Source: Symsagittifera roscoffensis (Eukaryota; Xenacoelomorpha; Acoela; Convolutidae). From it: a stretch of 64,000 bases of DNA. Position numbers and translations under genes: made by a program. Below are positions 10,563 to 23,133 of the stretch, in pieces. Below the pieces are notes generated by a model. That model was not told the DNA's origin and did not search any database. It was given only the letters and a program-made list of their open reading frames with translations. The stretch is from the NCBI RefSeq assembly GCF_963678635.1, contig NC_087062.1, positions 17,907,789-17,971,788 of the forward strand. The letters run 5' to 3'. Each line of letters begins with the position of its first letter. Within the stretch, counting starts at the first letter, position 1.

Positions 10563-13500
10563 ATGGCAGATCGATTCTGGAAGTCCATGCCGTCGGCTCT
10601 GAAAAAGCCCACACTTGATGAGCTTAACAGACGCCTGAGGGATCTGGATTACATTCAAGTGGATGAGAGAATGGCGGTGATGCTGAACGCCATCCTCCAA
10701 TTGGAAGAACAGGGCGAATGCCGGGAGTCTGCAACAGAAGCGGTTCTAATGGTCGGCCACACCACTGATGGGATATCCAACCAAGAGCAAACCAGATGGC
10801 TGTCCTGGAATGTGGATGGAGGAATAAGGGGATTCGACTTGGCAAGGAACCCTGGCTTGAGCAACAATACCGAGTATGGCGCAGGGGAGTTCCCATTACC
10901 GATCAGACCATGAGCCAGATCTACAGGCCAGAGCACGAGTAAGATGCCATCAATGACGCGAGCGCAACAAACGGGGGGAGCGTATCCGGACCTCGGTACT
11001 ATTAGGAGAGAGCTTGAGAGGACTCAGCGGGAGAGGAACAAGGCGAACCTCGACCGGGATCAAGCGAAGCTTGAGAGAGATCAGGCAAAACTGGAGAGGG
11101 ATCAAGCGGTCGTCGAGAAGGACCAAGCGCGGAGGGAACTATATATGCTGAAAGCTGAGCATCTACAAGAAGAAAGAGTGCGAGAGAATGCCGCGAATTG
11201 TGAGCAGCTGAAGTCGGAGCTTGAGAGAATCCAGCAACGACAACGCGAGCTCGATATGCAGAAAGGGGCTAGGCCCAAGGAGCGAATGGTTACCGGCTCA
11301 AGGCCAGAGTCGCGTATGGAGGTGGACGAAGCTCCCAGATCGAAGGTACGATTTAACCTTGACCGCGCGGCTCAAGAGCATATGAATGAGGGGTTGGAGG
11401 TGTGGATACCAACTGAATCAACGTCCTCCCTGCGTGGCCTAGAGACACAAACAATACGCCCATTGATGGACGTCGCGCTGCCTGGGTATATCCCAAGTTC
11501 AACCCCGAGTAGTAGTCAGGTGAGCGGTAGCTCGTCACGACTGAAAGAATTGAACGAGAGGATACAGCCAAGGAGACGTGATAGTCCAAGAGTGGAGCTA
11601 CCCCCGACATGGAGGGAACAACCTATCAGGAGTGTGGTGATCTAAAGTTACAAGAAGAACACAGAAGGCATATACCACAGGCACAATCGTATGGATTGGA
11701 GCACGGCACAGAGAGTCAGGAGGGATTGCTTCCATGAAGCGGCTTGGGTGGAATACCTCACGCAGCCACGTGTGCCAGAGGGGGCGGTCCACCTGATCGT
11801 AGGGGACAGCTTGCTGCGGGTGCTGACCCGGATTCAATCACATTGGCGAACGGGGATCTTGAGTTTCGCTGGAGCTGCGACGCCACAGATGTTGGCAACA
11901 CTTGAGATGCTAGGGATGGCAAGAGTATACACGGTAACTCTGATGATCGGGACGAATGACGTGTCTAGGGGGGAGGCCAGGAAAGTGACGAGGCTACATG
12001 ACAAGATGAGTTGCATCCTTGAGGAATTGCGGATTCAGATGGATCCTGCCATTCTCACGGTGTGCACCATCCCTTACAACATGAAGGCGGATCAACACGC
12101 GATGGAGATGAACACGAAGGTGCGAAACCTGAACGAGATAATCAGGCAAATACACCAAAGGAGCGTCCTCCCCGTTGGATTACTGGACGTAGCCGAGCAG
12201 ATGGAGCAATCTGTCTTCCCCGACGACGCATCCTCAGACGGGATTCACTTTGACAGGCCCAGGGGAGTAGAGTGGTTGAATGATGTCTTCCAAAGACACA
12301 TAAGCGAGTTGGAGGCAGAGTTGCTAGAGACGGCCCAAGTCACGTTCGGGCCACCCCCAAATCCACCTTTCTTCAACCCGAGAGCTTTATCCAGTCGCCT
12401 GGGAGTGACGGCCAATTCTAGAGACAGCTAGAGGAGTAGCCGGACCAGATTGCCAGGCGCAGCACCCATGGAGGCCGAGGAGGCAACGTCATCAACTCCT
12501 CAGAGTTCGGTGATATCCTCGGTGGTGGTAGCGGAGAGCAAGAGGGTGGAGAGGCCAGCGGAGACCAGTAGGTCGAGATATGTGGAGAAGGTGAACGAGC
12601 TGGACTTGGAAGATCTGGAGTGCAGGCAGGAGTTGGCGGAAGCTTTGGGTCTTGAGCGGGTGTCACATGAAGACTTGGGTAGACACCAGTGCGTGGACTG
12701 GTTGAAGGCTCACGAGACGCATTTCTCAAGAGCGAAAATAATGGAGACGGCGGATCTGACTGGGATTCCCACAAAATTGGTCATGGGACCCATCAATTAC
12801 AGGCCTCTCAAGTTGCTGGGGAGTCCAGGACTCGTGGTGGAGCCTCCCAAGCATCGAACAAGCATTGCCAGAATTAGGTTGGCAACTCCAGCACAGTTGA
12901 GGGTGGTGGACAAACTGTTGGACCCAAGGGAGATGGAACTGCCGGACGCCGTTTATGAGAGTACGAGATTGGCAGACGATCCAAGATACGGAAAACCCTG
13001 CGGGAACACCCAGTTGCCCAAGACCTTGGCAGTTTATGACAGAGCAGATTCAGCCGCTGCGAGGGTGGTCATCATAGCGGGATCGGACTTTGAGGGAACG
13101 TCTCGCAAGTTGTTTTAGCCGGAAACTTTGATATACTCACTACCGGGAGCGGAGCTGAACCAGATGTTAACCTTGGTGGTAGCAATAAAATTGGAGATGC
13201 ATTGCGGGCCCGAACTACTACTGTTTGCGGGAATGAATGATCACCTGCATGCGACAGGGTTTCTTGAGCAGCTCAAGGGTGATGAACCAGCGCCGAAGAG
13301 AATCTGGGATGCTATCCAGACGTTATTTGCATTGATGAACGAGGTACATGAGAACGTTGCCTCACACTTTGGTTCCAAGACAAGAGTGGTGTTCACGACG
13401 TACCCCGGGTACGCGAGCATGCCTCCCGCTCTGAAATTTGTATATGCGGTCTTGATCTTGATAGCTGAAGGGAATGGGTGGCGTATCCTGATGGCAGCTC

Positions 13501-14624
13501 CCAATCGGGAGTTGGAACCGACGAACTTGAGACTTCGCAAGTCAGAACTGGCGGCGGCTTCTACGAGTTGGCAGATATCCTCATTGTATTGGACGAGGTC
13601 CTCTTGCTGGAGATATCAAACTTCGCCAGGCAACTCAAGCTCAGTCCGGCTATAGGGGATGATCATCCAATAGTGACTCACCTGACGGCCAACCTGTGGT
13701 TTCGAAGCATGGAGTTAACTATCACAAGCTCCACCAGTAGATCTAGAGGACCGAGCAATGAAAGGAAGAACGTGGCCGCAACGGAGAAGCAACTGGAGTC
13801 GATGGTGTATCGATTGACACAAGAAAGAGGCCGATGGTCCTTCCTGACACCAAGATTGGAAAACGCTACGGGAAAGACTAGGGAGAATGCTCCACCTCTT
13901 GTGAAGCAGATCTGGGATTTTCTTGAGGAGCAGCTGGAAGTGGCCGAGAAAAGGGAAATGACGGTGGGAGATGAGGTCACGATTGGAGGATTCTGGAGGG
14001 AGCACGCAAGGGGTGAGCTGAAGACGAGGAGGGATCACGAAATTCTTGAGTTATTGAGTCCTTGTTGGGGAAAGGAGTTCATGGCTGGAGTGTTCAGTGC
14101 AAAAGATACTATCTTTGGAGCCTTTATACAGGAAATCCTGAACATGCCCATCAGCCTGTTGTTGGCAATGTACCTGGTTCACCCGAGGTACCTGTTCAAT
14201 ATGGGCCCAGCGTACATGTTCAGTCGGGGTGTGGAAACACTCCGGATTGACGGATATTTGGCATTGGTACTTCTAACCCATGGTGAACTGGTGTCATTTC
14301 GTCGGCTAATGAAATATGGGGAGCCCCTGTCGATGGGAAGAACCCACTCGAGCATTGACACCTATTCGTACAAGTGTGCTGCCGGGCTGAAGACGCTGCT
14401 AGTGCAGTACCTCCTGATGCAGAACCGACACCTGACTGGTGAAGAGTTTACCCAATCAAGCGAAGAGATTGCAGGAGCAAAGGGAGTGGATGCGATCCTA
14501 TGAACAGCTGAAGGCTTGGGAGGAGATCGTGATCAGCTCCGATGATGAAGAGGCACTATTGAAACAGATCACGGTGTCAAATATATCTGGGTCTGGTACC
14601 TCGAAGGCGAAAAACACGAGGTGA
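10563..14624 (+). pseudogene. ORF2 of element A: SGNH hydrolase polyprotein, broken and internally deleted
   Basis: The conserved start ATGGCAGATCG opens at 10563, and residues upstream of it are not conserved. Open pieces are 10563-10913 (helical N-terminus), 10944-11645 (coiled coil), 11691-12431 (SGNH hydrolase), 12450-13118, 13128-13655, 13478-14503 and 14439-14624. They are separated by in-frame stops at 10911 (TGA), 11643 (TAA), 12429 (TAG) and 13116 (TAG) and by a frameshift near 13555. At 14438-14446 the sequence jumps straight to the C-terminal 60 codons. Relative to element C about 4.8 kb is missing, with the 9-nt word GGTGAAGAG at the joint. Confidence 0.88.
11691..12431 (+). pseudogene. 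SGNH/GDSL hydrolase domain of ORF2 (element A)
   Basis: The fragment shows block I GDSL (Ser codon 11808-11810), a block II-like FAGAATPQ, block III GTND (11949-11960) and block V DGIHF (12237 onward), the four signatures of SGNH esterases. Such enzymes remove acyl or acetyl groups with a Ser-His pair and an oxyanion hole built from Gly and Asn. The substrate cannot be inferred. A related-looking esterase is known in ORF1 of CR1-type LINEs, and GDSL ORFs have been reported in some rotifer LTR elements. Confidence 0.8.
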
Positions 14625-15061
14625 GCCGGTGGCTCAAAAGGGAATTCTAGAGTCTTGAGTCTTGAGAGGGAAGGGGGCTCGAGGGTGAACTCGGATGAAA
14701 TCTGGGTTCACCAAAAAGAAATTTTAACAAATGAGATATTGTTATTAATATTCTATATCTATTATATAAATCAAAATGCTGCATGACAATTTCCTGATTG
14801 AGTAGGACAAAAGAAATTTTAAATACTAGCTTAAAAAGCGAAAATACACAGGTGCAGGTGTGTGCAGATTTTGATTGCTGTTTAGCGATAGTGTGAAAAT
14901 TTTACATGGTTGTGAATTTTGGGGTGTAGATAAACTTAAGTCAGCTGCAAACTTCTGTAAATGACCACTGGCACTGTATCTTGAGTAACACTCGGGTTTC
15001 TGGGGATTCACTGACAGACGGCAGCACGCGATGAGGACATTGATCTTGAGTCCGGGGAGTA
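14625..15061 (+). other. 3' untranslated segment of element A
   Basis: No gene is seen. The stretch is alignable with the complement of 15975-16412 and 46021-46450 in the other elements. It ends in GAGTCCGGGGAGTA, the presumed plus-strand primer tract, directly followed by the LTR start TGTGCC. Confidence 0.8.
15048..15060 (+). promoter_or_regulatory. 3' polypurine-like tract of element A
   Basis: GAGTCCGGGGAGT followed by A abuts the LTR start at 15062. It is conserved at the same place in element B (complement of 15976-15988) and element C (complement of 46022-46034). It is only partly purine, with a GGGGAG core. Confidence 0.6.
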
Positions 15062-15078
15062 TGTGCCAGTCGGTCATA
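15062..15078 (+). repeat. First 17 bp of the 3' LTR of element A
   Basis: TGTGCCAGTCGGTCATA corresponds to the LTR start seen in the other copies. The LTR is interrupted here by element B and continues at 42663. The last four bases, CATA, may be one side of an imperfect target-site duplication (CATT at 42661-42664 if the LTR is taken to begin TGCC). Confidence 0.75.
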
Positions 15079-15744
15079 TGTAACAGTCGCCTACTTCGGT
15101 CACATATGAGGCTTAAGAAAAATAGGCCCTATAACCATTGGCTCAAGAGTCAGGGACACTATCTCTTGTGTTTTTCTACCTCAAGAACTGTCGGAGCCAA
15201 TTCGGTTCGCTTGCGACATGAGACTAGAACCCGTTACAGCTTAAAGGCTACTACCAAAAAATCCCCCACTCTAGAAAATGAGAACGTCCCCATACTTAGG
15301 TCTCAAAATACCCAAAATACGCGAACGCCGTTAAAAACAGGGTCGAAACAATCCGTTAAGTTACTTTTTATTGGACAGTGGAACTTTGATCCATTTCAGA
15401 TGGATCAACCTAAAACTCGCCTTATCTCAACATAACAATCATAAAACACACTCGAGAAAATTAAATTGGTGACTCACATGTTGATGTATTCGAGTACAGG
15501 GAGTAATTAAATTGGTAAGCAACTCAAGAATTAGGTAATATAACTAAATAAGTTTGATACTGGTCAGTTTTGGTAACAGAAGTAAGTTCTGGCTCTAGAA
15601 TTTGAGTTTTGGTATGAACCATTGGGACACTCAAGCTGTCCACCTTTCCATTGAAGGTTCACTCTAGTTTGTTCCGAATAGTCGCTCTTTCTCCTATTTA
15701 TCGTCTCTCCTCCTATTTCGGGATAAGACAGCTCTACTCGTGTC

Positions 15745-15754
15745 CTATTTTATA
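15745..15754 (-). promoter_or_regulatory. TATA box in LTR of element B
   Basis: TATAAAATAG on the minus strand lies just downstream of the LTR inverted repeat. The same word occurs at 42433-42442 in the other LTR of this element. It is absent at this spot in the LTRs of A and C. Confidence 0.5.
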
Positions 15755-15757
15755 TCT

Positions 15758-15780
15758 GGAAATTGCGAATAGCCATTTCC
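15758..15780. repeat. 23-bp inverted repeat in LTR (9-bp arms)
   Basis: Arms GGAAATTGC and GCAATTTCC flank GAATA, with one mismatch here. The repeat is perfect at 42446-42468, has one mismatch at 42844-42866 and perfect 8-bp arms at 45795-45815. It lies directly upstream of the TATA box in element orientation. Confidence 0.75.
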
Positions 15781-15974
15781 CGCTGTTTTTCTTGAGTAAT
15801 TTCCCGCACTTCTAAACTCGGATGTTCTGATTTTTCACTTTTTGTTTTCAGTTGGTACGAGAAAACTGAGCATGACAGGCTCCATTCGAAATTTTGAAAA
15901 TTAAAATTTCACTCCAAAATTACGTATTTTCGTGTCTCTCAAGGTCAAACTTCCAGACATGACCGACTGGCACA

Positions 15975-16412
15975 TACTCCCCGGACTCAAGATCGATGTC
16001 CTCATCGCGTGCTGTCTCTGTAAGTGAATCCCCAGAAGCCCGAGTGTCACTCAAGATACAGTGCCAGTGGTCATTTACAGAAGTTTGCAGCAGACTTAAG
16101 TTTATCTACCTTCCAAAATTTACCACCATATAAAATTTTCACACTATCACTAAACAGCAGTCAAAATATGCACACACCTGCACCTTATGAATTCCCGCTT
16201 TTTAAGCTGGTGATTTAAAATTTCTTTTGTCCTATTCAATCAGGAAATTGTCATGCAGCATTTTGATTCATATAATAGATCTAGCATATTAATAACAATA
16301 TCTTATTCGCTAAAATATCTTTTTCGTGAACCCAGATTTCATCCGAGTTCACCCTCAAGCCCCCTCTCTCTCAAGACTCAAGACTCTAGAATTTGCCTTT
16401 TGAGCCACCGGC
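15975..16412 (-). other. 3' untranslated segment of element B
   Basis: Noncoding; aligns with the equivalent segments of A and C. The primer tract is the complement of 15976-15988. No gene is seen. Confidence 0.8.
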
Positions 16413-16799
16413 TCACCTTGTGTTCTTCGCCCTCGAGGTACCCAATCCAGATATTTTTGGCACTGTGATCTGTTCCAATAGCGCCTCTTCGTCATCGGAG
16501 CTGATCACAATCTCCTCCCAAGCCTTCAGCTGTTCATAGGATTGCATCCACTCCCTTTGCTCTTGCAGTCTCTTCGCCTGATTTGGCAAGCTCTTCACCT
16601 TCGATTCCCGGTTCAAGCAGAAGGAATTGTGAAGACTCAGGCTTACATTCTTCGCCAGGTCCTCCTCCAGTATTGACTCCATCGCTCTAGTGTTGTCTCT
16701 GGATATTCTACCCACTCTTTTCCACCCCGTCGTGATCGCATTTCGATGGGTCAGCAGAGGTCTCTTGAAGGCATCTGGTCCTATCTCGGCCTGGAATTG

Positions 16800-19700
16800 T
16801 CAATATTCCTTTTGATGTTTCCTCATGTGATCCTTCGTCGCTGTATATAACCAGGATGTTAACGTCGCGCGAAACCAAGGAAAGAATCTCAAGCGGCTCC
16901 ACACGTGTCTGACTTCCATTGGCATGGCGAACACCTTGCATGCTGTCTCGAACAACTCAAGTCTCCTGCTGTAATCTATCGCGTGAATCGACTCCACTGT
17001 TGGCGTCTTCGATTCTCGATACTTTGCTATGTTTTCTTCCATCAAGATGGTTACCTTTTGCTGATGATCGGGCAGTCCTAACGACCTGATTTCCTCCACA
17101 TCCCAGATCAGGCAGAGATTGGCTTGGTATGGGTACCACACTGTCTGTGCCAGACAGTGGCACGGACAATCCCCGTGTGTGAGGTCGATGCTCCTAAGGT
17201 TGCGTTCTCCCGAGGCTTCTAGGAGAGGCTCAAGTTCCATCATCTTATCGTGTATCACGTCGACTTCTTCCAAGTTTGGGGCACTTACCATGGGTTTCCC
17301 CATCACGTTTTGTCTCTCGAGGTCACTGGTATTTTCGTTCTCTAAGCCTAGAAGTTCTTCACCCCAGATCTCACTCAAGTCATCCCCTTGTTCTTTAGGC
17401 ACTGTTCCTCGGATCTTCCTCAACAGATTGTGTGAATGATATGACATCCGAGTAAGTCTTACACATTTGGGCACTGCGAAGGCTTTGTCTATCAATACCC
17501 TCTGGCTGGATACTTCTACCATCGCCATGTGCAATGGATAGTGGCTGCCACATAGGTTGGCCATCACTGACCCCACTAGGGACTTCGCATTTAGAGGCAG
17601 TCCATAAGCTTCGCTCATGGGAAATCCCATCTCCGCTTCGAGTCCAACCTTCCAACTCTTGATGTGTTTCTGGGTCACCTGCAACACTCCGGGCCATGAC
17701 TCCACACTCAACGCGGTCACCAAGTGGTGTTCTGACTCTAGCCTCTCCAGTGACTGGAGACTACACATTCTCGAGAAGAACCCCAGAGCTGTTGCTAGGT
17801 TCACAGTGGTACTCGCGTAACACTCAGCCACTATATGTATCTCACTTTTTTCCCTTTCGGTGATATCTTCAAACCAGGTGACTTGGTCTTTTTTCTGGAA
17901 AGATTGTATCCTGATGCACGATCGTCCATCACAGGTGTGCTCGCCATTCCCACACGTCGAGTCAAGACAACTGCCCGGCTCCATCTTCTTTACCGACCCT
18001 GTTCCGCTCGTCATCTCACTTGACTTCTTCATCTGAGGCAGGATCAGTCTATGTACTATGCTCAAGGTCGCTAAATCTTCATCCTCTGTCGGCGCCAATC
18101 TCACTCGTTCAGTGACTTCCTCGATCACGTTCGCATGGGGATGTGGACACCAAGAGGGCCTGATCAACTTCCACACCACTCCCAGATTCGTGGTCAACGT
18201 GCCGTTCCCGTTACCCATTCTTAGTTCTACTCTTTTACTTGAGCGTGGCACACTTATCATTTCCGGTGTTCTCTCGAGAATCAAACCCAGACTGGGTCTC
18301 TCTCTTTCTACGGGGTCTATCTCCATTATCCTTTCTGTCCAGAACTTCAGCAGCTCCGCCACCTCATAGTTTCTATGGGCACCTCCAGCTTCTAAGTCTA
18401 AGAAAGGGTTGTATGCCATCCCCATCACTCCAGACACATACTGATACTCTCCCTTCTTGTTGGGTTTCGAGTACTCTCCTGGCGGAGCCAGGTTACGGTG
18501 AACGTCATGCTTCTCCTCGAACTTCTTGTTGTAGAATCTCCGTATCTCATCTAACTTCCTGTGGCTCTCCAGAGATTGCCTAGAACCATCTTCCTTCTCT
18601 ATCCCAGTACTCTGGTACACATTCAAGATTACTGTGGAGACTCTCCTCTCCAGCGTCTTGCTTCCAATTGCTCTCTGGTGACATGCTAGGATAGTACTGT
18701 CAGTCATCATCGACATTGTCCATCTCAAGAAGCAGGTAGCATCCTTCCTCCTTGCCAGGCTCAAGCCTGAGTTGTCCCTAGCAACATGCTGCATCAGCAT
18801 TCGATATACCTCCAGGTTCTTGCCTCCCAACTTCAACTTGTCGTACGAAGTTAGTGTCTCTAACTCTATTCCCAACAGGCTCCACGCAAACATCAGTTGT
18901 CCTGCGGTCCTAATAAAGGGATTCGCCATCAACGGCGATGCCGATGATGATGTTCTTATCGCTTCTTCAAAATGATCCTTTAACAAGCTCTGCCAAGTTC
19001 TCTTCAGCTGGCTCCCCAATTCTAATTTATTGATACCAGCCTTCTGCTGGGTAACCCAGTTGCGTCGTTTGCGTGACACTCCACTGTCGAGCTTCTTCAG
19101 GCAGTCTTCCAATTCCTGCAATGTTTACAGGGCCACCCACCACTGTCGGGCGGTGTTCATCGTGCTATTCTTCTCAAGAGGATCGCTTGTCACTTGCTTC
19201 CTGGTAGCCTGGTGTTCATTTGAGTCCCATTCATTACCGACGTCCACTTCCCAGGTCTGCCCGCTCGTTGAACCTCGCTTCATTTTTATCTTCTGAGGTT
19301 TGAAGTCTTCTTCCGTTGCTGAACTGGTGGGGATCTTCATCTCCTTTTCTACGTCGAGCAGTTTCCTCGGCTCGTAGCTACTCTTGTAGGCTGCTGTCTT
19401 CCATCGTGCCAGAACCATGGGGGCCGTCTCTTTCAAGTTCTTTTCCGAGACCGCATCCGCCGAAGGACTTCCCAATCCCTCCACGTCTCTCTTCCTCTTG
19501 CGAGACCTCACGTCTTTACTCGGGGGCGTTGTCGTTACCATCACTGATTCGACTTCCTTGTCTCCCCCCAACCCTTCCAACTCTTTCCTCCCCCCTGCTC
19601 GAGCCTTAAGGATTTTAATACTTTTAATTGTATTACTAGTTCCGACCTTATCCCCCCCTACATATTCAATTATTTTATCGTCAGTTTTTTGTTTCGGAGT

Positions 19701-21428
19701 AGAGCTGTCTTTACATTTGTCTTCTCTGGTCTTTCGTGGTGCCTTCCTCGACTCGACCATCTTGCTCAGCAGCTCTTCTCTAGCTTTCTCCTCCAGACCT
19801 GTCCCTACCAGGATAGGTTCTCCGAACTTCACCACCGTGTCCCACAGCTCCTCCTTGAAATCGTCCAATGTGGTGTCGTCGTCCACTTCTTGATTAAAAT
19901 CGCTCAAGAACTTTCGCCAAGCATCCGCATCCAGGGTACCTAGGAAGGCATCTCTGTTTCCCTCGAAGGTGTTTTTCTCCCTTTTGTCCGCACTCAAGAA
20001 GATCATTCCCATGTTGGGATTCTTACTCATCAGTGGCAACTCTAGGTTCTTGCAAGGAGATGATGTCAAAGGTGGCGTGGGAGTGTCTGCCCAATTTTCT
20101 CCACTCAGATCTTTCAACAGATCTTGCGTGGTGAACTCTTCCTCTGATGGCTTCTGCTCCGGGGTATTTCCCACTTCCATATCCTCTCCTGCCTCGCTGA
20201 GAGTCTCATCCATGCTCTCCTCCCCTGATTCTGCTTCTCTTCTCTCGAGAATCCTTCTGAATCGATCCTCTACGGGACCACTCCTTTTATCCCCAGGGGT
20301 ATCCACTGATAGGGGTGATGGTGTAGCTGGACCCGTTTTCTTATACTCTGTCAGGGCCACATGCAATGGGCCTGCTGCATCCAGCTTTTTTCCTTCCTGA
20401 TTCCTTTCCACCTGCTCTAGTCCGTAAGGTGCCCGGTATCTCCTTGTGGCAAACAGCACCTCGTCTGCTTTCAGTGCGATATGCCCTTCATTCACTATCA
20501 TCCTGCCGTCATCCCACATCGGCAACTGGTTCTCTAGACCTGCCCGTTCAAGTATTCTCAAGGCATTTCGCACCTCAAATTTTGGGGGCATCGACCCTCT
20601 CATTTTCTTGGCTTGAGTTGTCCATGAATTTATCTTCGCATCACTGGTGTGAAAATAAATCGCTGCAGTGTAGCCAATGAAGAGAGGATCCCAGCCGTCG
20701 ATGAACTCCTTCTGCTGTTCTTCGGTTGCTGCTCTTGCAAAAAGGGATGGGACCACCAGGGAGCTGTTCATCCCCAGGGTCATTCTCCTCACTGTCGGGA
20801 ATTCGGGAATGCTTGCTGGCAGTACTCCCTTCTCCAATATCGCTTCTAACTCCCTCTTCACCAGCTCGGAGCTCTTCTTCCATGCGGGAATTCTCAAGAT
20901 CTCTTGCCCACTTGCTGTCAGGGGGTTTAGGTTCCAGAACTTGGGATAAGTTTCGATGGGGCCTTCGCGCTTGCCTCCCATCCTGCACTGCAGTTGTCCT
21001 CGAAAACTGTATGCCACCAACTCCGGATCCTTCACCTTTCCGAAGAGCACCGTGTTGCTCATTTGCGCCCTTAGCACCTCCTGTTGACACCAATTAAGTG
21101 TCGTTCCATCCAGTATGCTTATGAGGCTCACGTGGGTCACGGAGTGTCGATAAGCTTCCACCAGAGGATCTGGAAACGCGAACGTGACTGCCGGTCCATA
21201 GATACAGGTTACGACTTCCTTTAGCCCCCGGATCATCCCCATGGGGTCCGATCTCATGGCCAGGCATAGGTCCGTCAAAAGAGGCATGCCCCCATTCACT
21301 TTCCTCCATTCTTCTCTTGTCTTCGGGCTCTTTTCTTCTCCATTTAGGGGCCGGTTCTGCTTCAGCAGGTACTGTACCAGCAGCGTCTTTAGCCCGGCAG
21401 CACACTTATACGTTCTCTTGTACTTCAT
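16800..21428 (-). pseudogene. ORF2 central and C-terminal regions (element B), function not recognised
   Basis: Two pieces (767 and 773 codons) joined in frame across one TAA. Visible features are a hydrophobic-rich region near the start, an acidic Ser/Thr-Pro-rich middle, a basic cluster RKRKRD that could be a nuclear signal, and a Cys-rich patch of the form CLDSTCGNGEHTCDGRSC. No clear membrane span, signal peptide or known catalytic motif is seen. It aligns throughout with element C. Confidence 0.75.
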
Positions 21429-22443
21429 TCATGGCTGCGAATAGTGTCTGGATGGCTTCCCAGATTTTCTTCGGCGTAGGTTCATCACCCTTGAGCTGCT
21501 CTAGAAACCCCGTCGCATGCAAGTGATCGTTCATCCCTGCAAACGGCAGCAGTTCAGGCTCGCAAGGCATCTCTGACTTTATCGCCACCACCAGGGTTAA
21601 CGTCTGGTTCAGCTCCGCTCCCGGCAATGAGTATATCAGAGTTTCCGGCCAAAACAATTTGGGAGACGTTCCCTCAAAGTCCGATCCCGCCACGACGACC
21701 ACCCTCGCTGCGGCTGGGTCTGCCCTGTCATAAACAGCTAATGTTTTGGCCAGCTGCGTATTCCCGCAGGGTTTCCCGTATCTGGGATCGTTGGCCAGTT
21801 TCGTGCCTTCATACGCGGCGTCTGGTAATTCCATCTCCCTCGGATCCATCAGCTTGTCCACCACCCTCAATTGTGCTGGAGTGGCCACCCTAATCCTGTC
21901 AATGCTGGTTCGGTGTTTGGGAGGCTCCACCACTAATCCCGGACTCCCCAATGACTTGAGAGGTCTATAGTTAATAGGTCCCATCACCGATTTTGTGGGA
22001 ATCCCAGTCAGATCTGCCGTCTCTGCTATTTTGGCTCTTGAGAAATGTGTCTCGTGAGCCTTCAGCCAGTCCACACACTGGAGTCTACCCAAGTCTTCGT
22101 GCGACACCTGCTCAAGACCCAAAGCTTTCGCTAACTCTAGCCTGCACTCGAAGTCTCCCAGGTCCAGCTCCTTGACCTTCTCTTCATATTTCAACCTGCT
22201 GGTCTCCACTGGTCTCTCCGGCTTCTTCTTCTCCGCCACCACCACCGAGGATATTATCGATCCCTGGGGCGTTGACGACGTTGCCTCATCAGCCTCCATG
22301 GGCGCAGCGCCCGGAAGCCTGGTTCGGCTATCTCTCGAACTGTCTCTAGAATCAGCCATCGCCCCCAAGCGGCTGGACCAAGCTCTCGAGTTGAAGAAAG
22401 GTGGATTTGGGGGTGGTCCGAACGTGACCTGTGCCGTCTCCAG

Positions 22444-23133
22444 TTACTCTGTCTCCAACGCGTTTATGTGCCTCTGGAAGACGTCATTCAACCACTCCAC
22501 CCCTCTGGGCCTATCAAAATGAATCCCATCCGCAGATGCGTCGTCAGGGAAAGTAGATAGCTCCATTTGCTCGGCCACGTCCAACAGCCCAACGGGGAGG
22601 ACGCTTCTTTTGTGTATCAGCCTGATTATTTCATTCAGGTTTCGCACCGTTGTGTTCATCTCCATTGCATGTTGATCCGCTTTCATGTTGTAAGGGACGG
22701 TGCACACCGTGAGAATGGCCGGATCCATTTGAATTCGCAATTCCTCGAGAATGCAGCTCATCTTGTCGTGCAACCTCATCACCTTTCTTGCTTCTCCCCT
22801 AGACACGTCATTTGTCCCGATCATCAGTGCCACCGTATATACTCTTGCCATACCTAGCATCTCAAGTGTCGCTAACATCTGCGGCGTCGCGGCTCCAGCG
22901 AAGCTCAAGATTCCCGTTTGCCAATGGGACTGGATCCGGGTCAACACCCGCAGCAAGCTGTCCCCTATGATCAAGTGGACCGCTCCTTCGGGCACACGCG
23001 GCTGCGTGAAGTATTCCACCCAAGCCGCGTTATGGAAGCAATCTCTCCTGTCCATCTGCGCCGTGCTCCAGTCCAACCTATAGTGCCTGTGGTATCTACC
23101 TTCCGTATTCTTTTTGTAACTCGAGATTACCAC
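22444..23133 (-). pseudogene. SGNH/GDSL hydrolase domain of ORF2 (element B)
   Basis: GDSL, FAGAATPQ, GTND and DGIHF are all kept and evenly spaced as in the family. The frame continues past the TAA at its end into the next piece, so this was one domain of a longer protein. Confidence 0.8.

Larger units (their letters stand above)
1..15078 (+). mobile_element. Ty3/Gypsy-type giant LTR retrotransposon, element A (5' end outside window)
   Basis: This plus-strand copy contains, in order, a leader with a 14-bp tandem array, a decayed gag-pol, an intergenic segment, a decayed ORF2, a 3' untranslated segment, a polypurine-like tract and the first 17 bp of its 3' LTR. The LTR is split by element B at 15078/15079 and resumes at 42663. 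Its order matches elements B and C on the opposite strand. It carries many stops and frameshifts plus a deletion of roughly 4.8 kb in ORF2, so it is a dead copy. The 5' LTR lies left of the window. Confidence 0.9.
15079..15974 (-). repeat. 3' LTR of element B
   Basis: On the minus strand it starts TGTGCCAGTCGG right after the GGGGAGTA tract and ends in TGTTACA. It is about 896 bp. It contains a TATAAAATAG box with a 23-bp inverted repeat directly upstream. The exact 5' edge is uncertain by 2 to 15 bp (TGTGCC, TGCC or TGTCTGG starts); I prefer TGTGCC because it abuts the primer tract and explains the bases beyond the other LTR. Confidence 0.85.
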
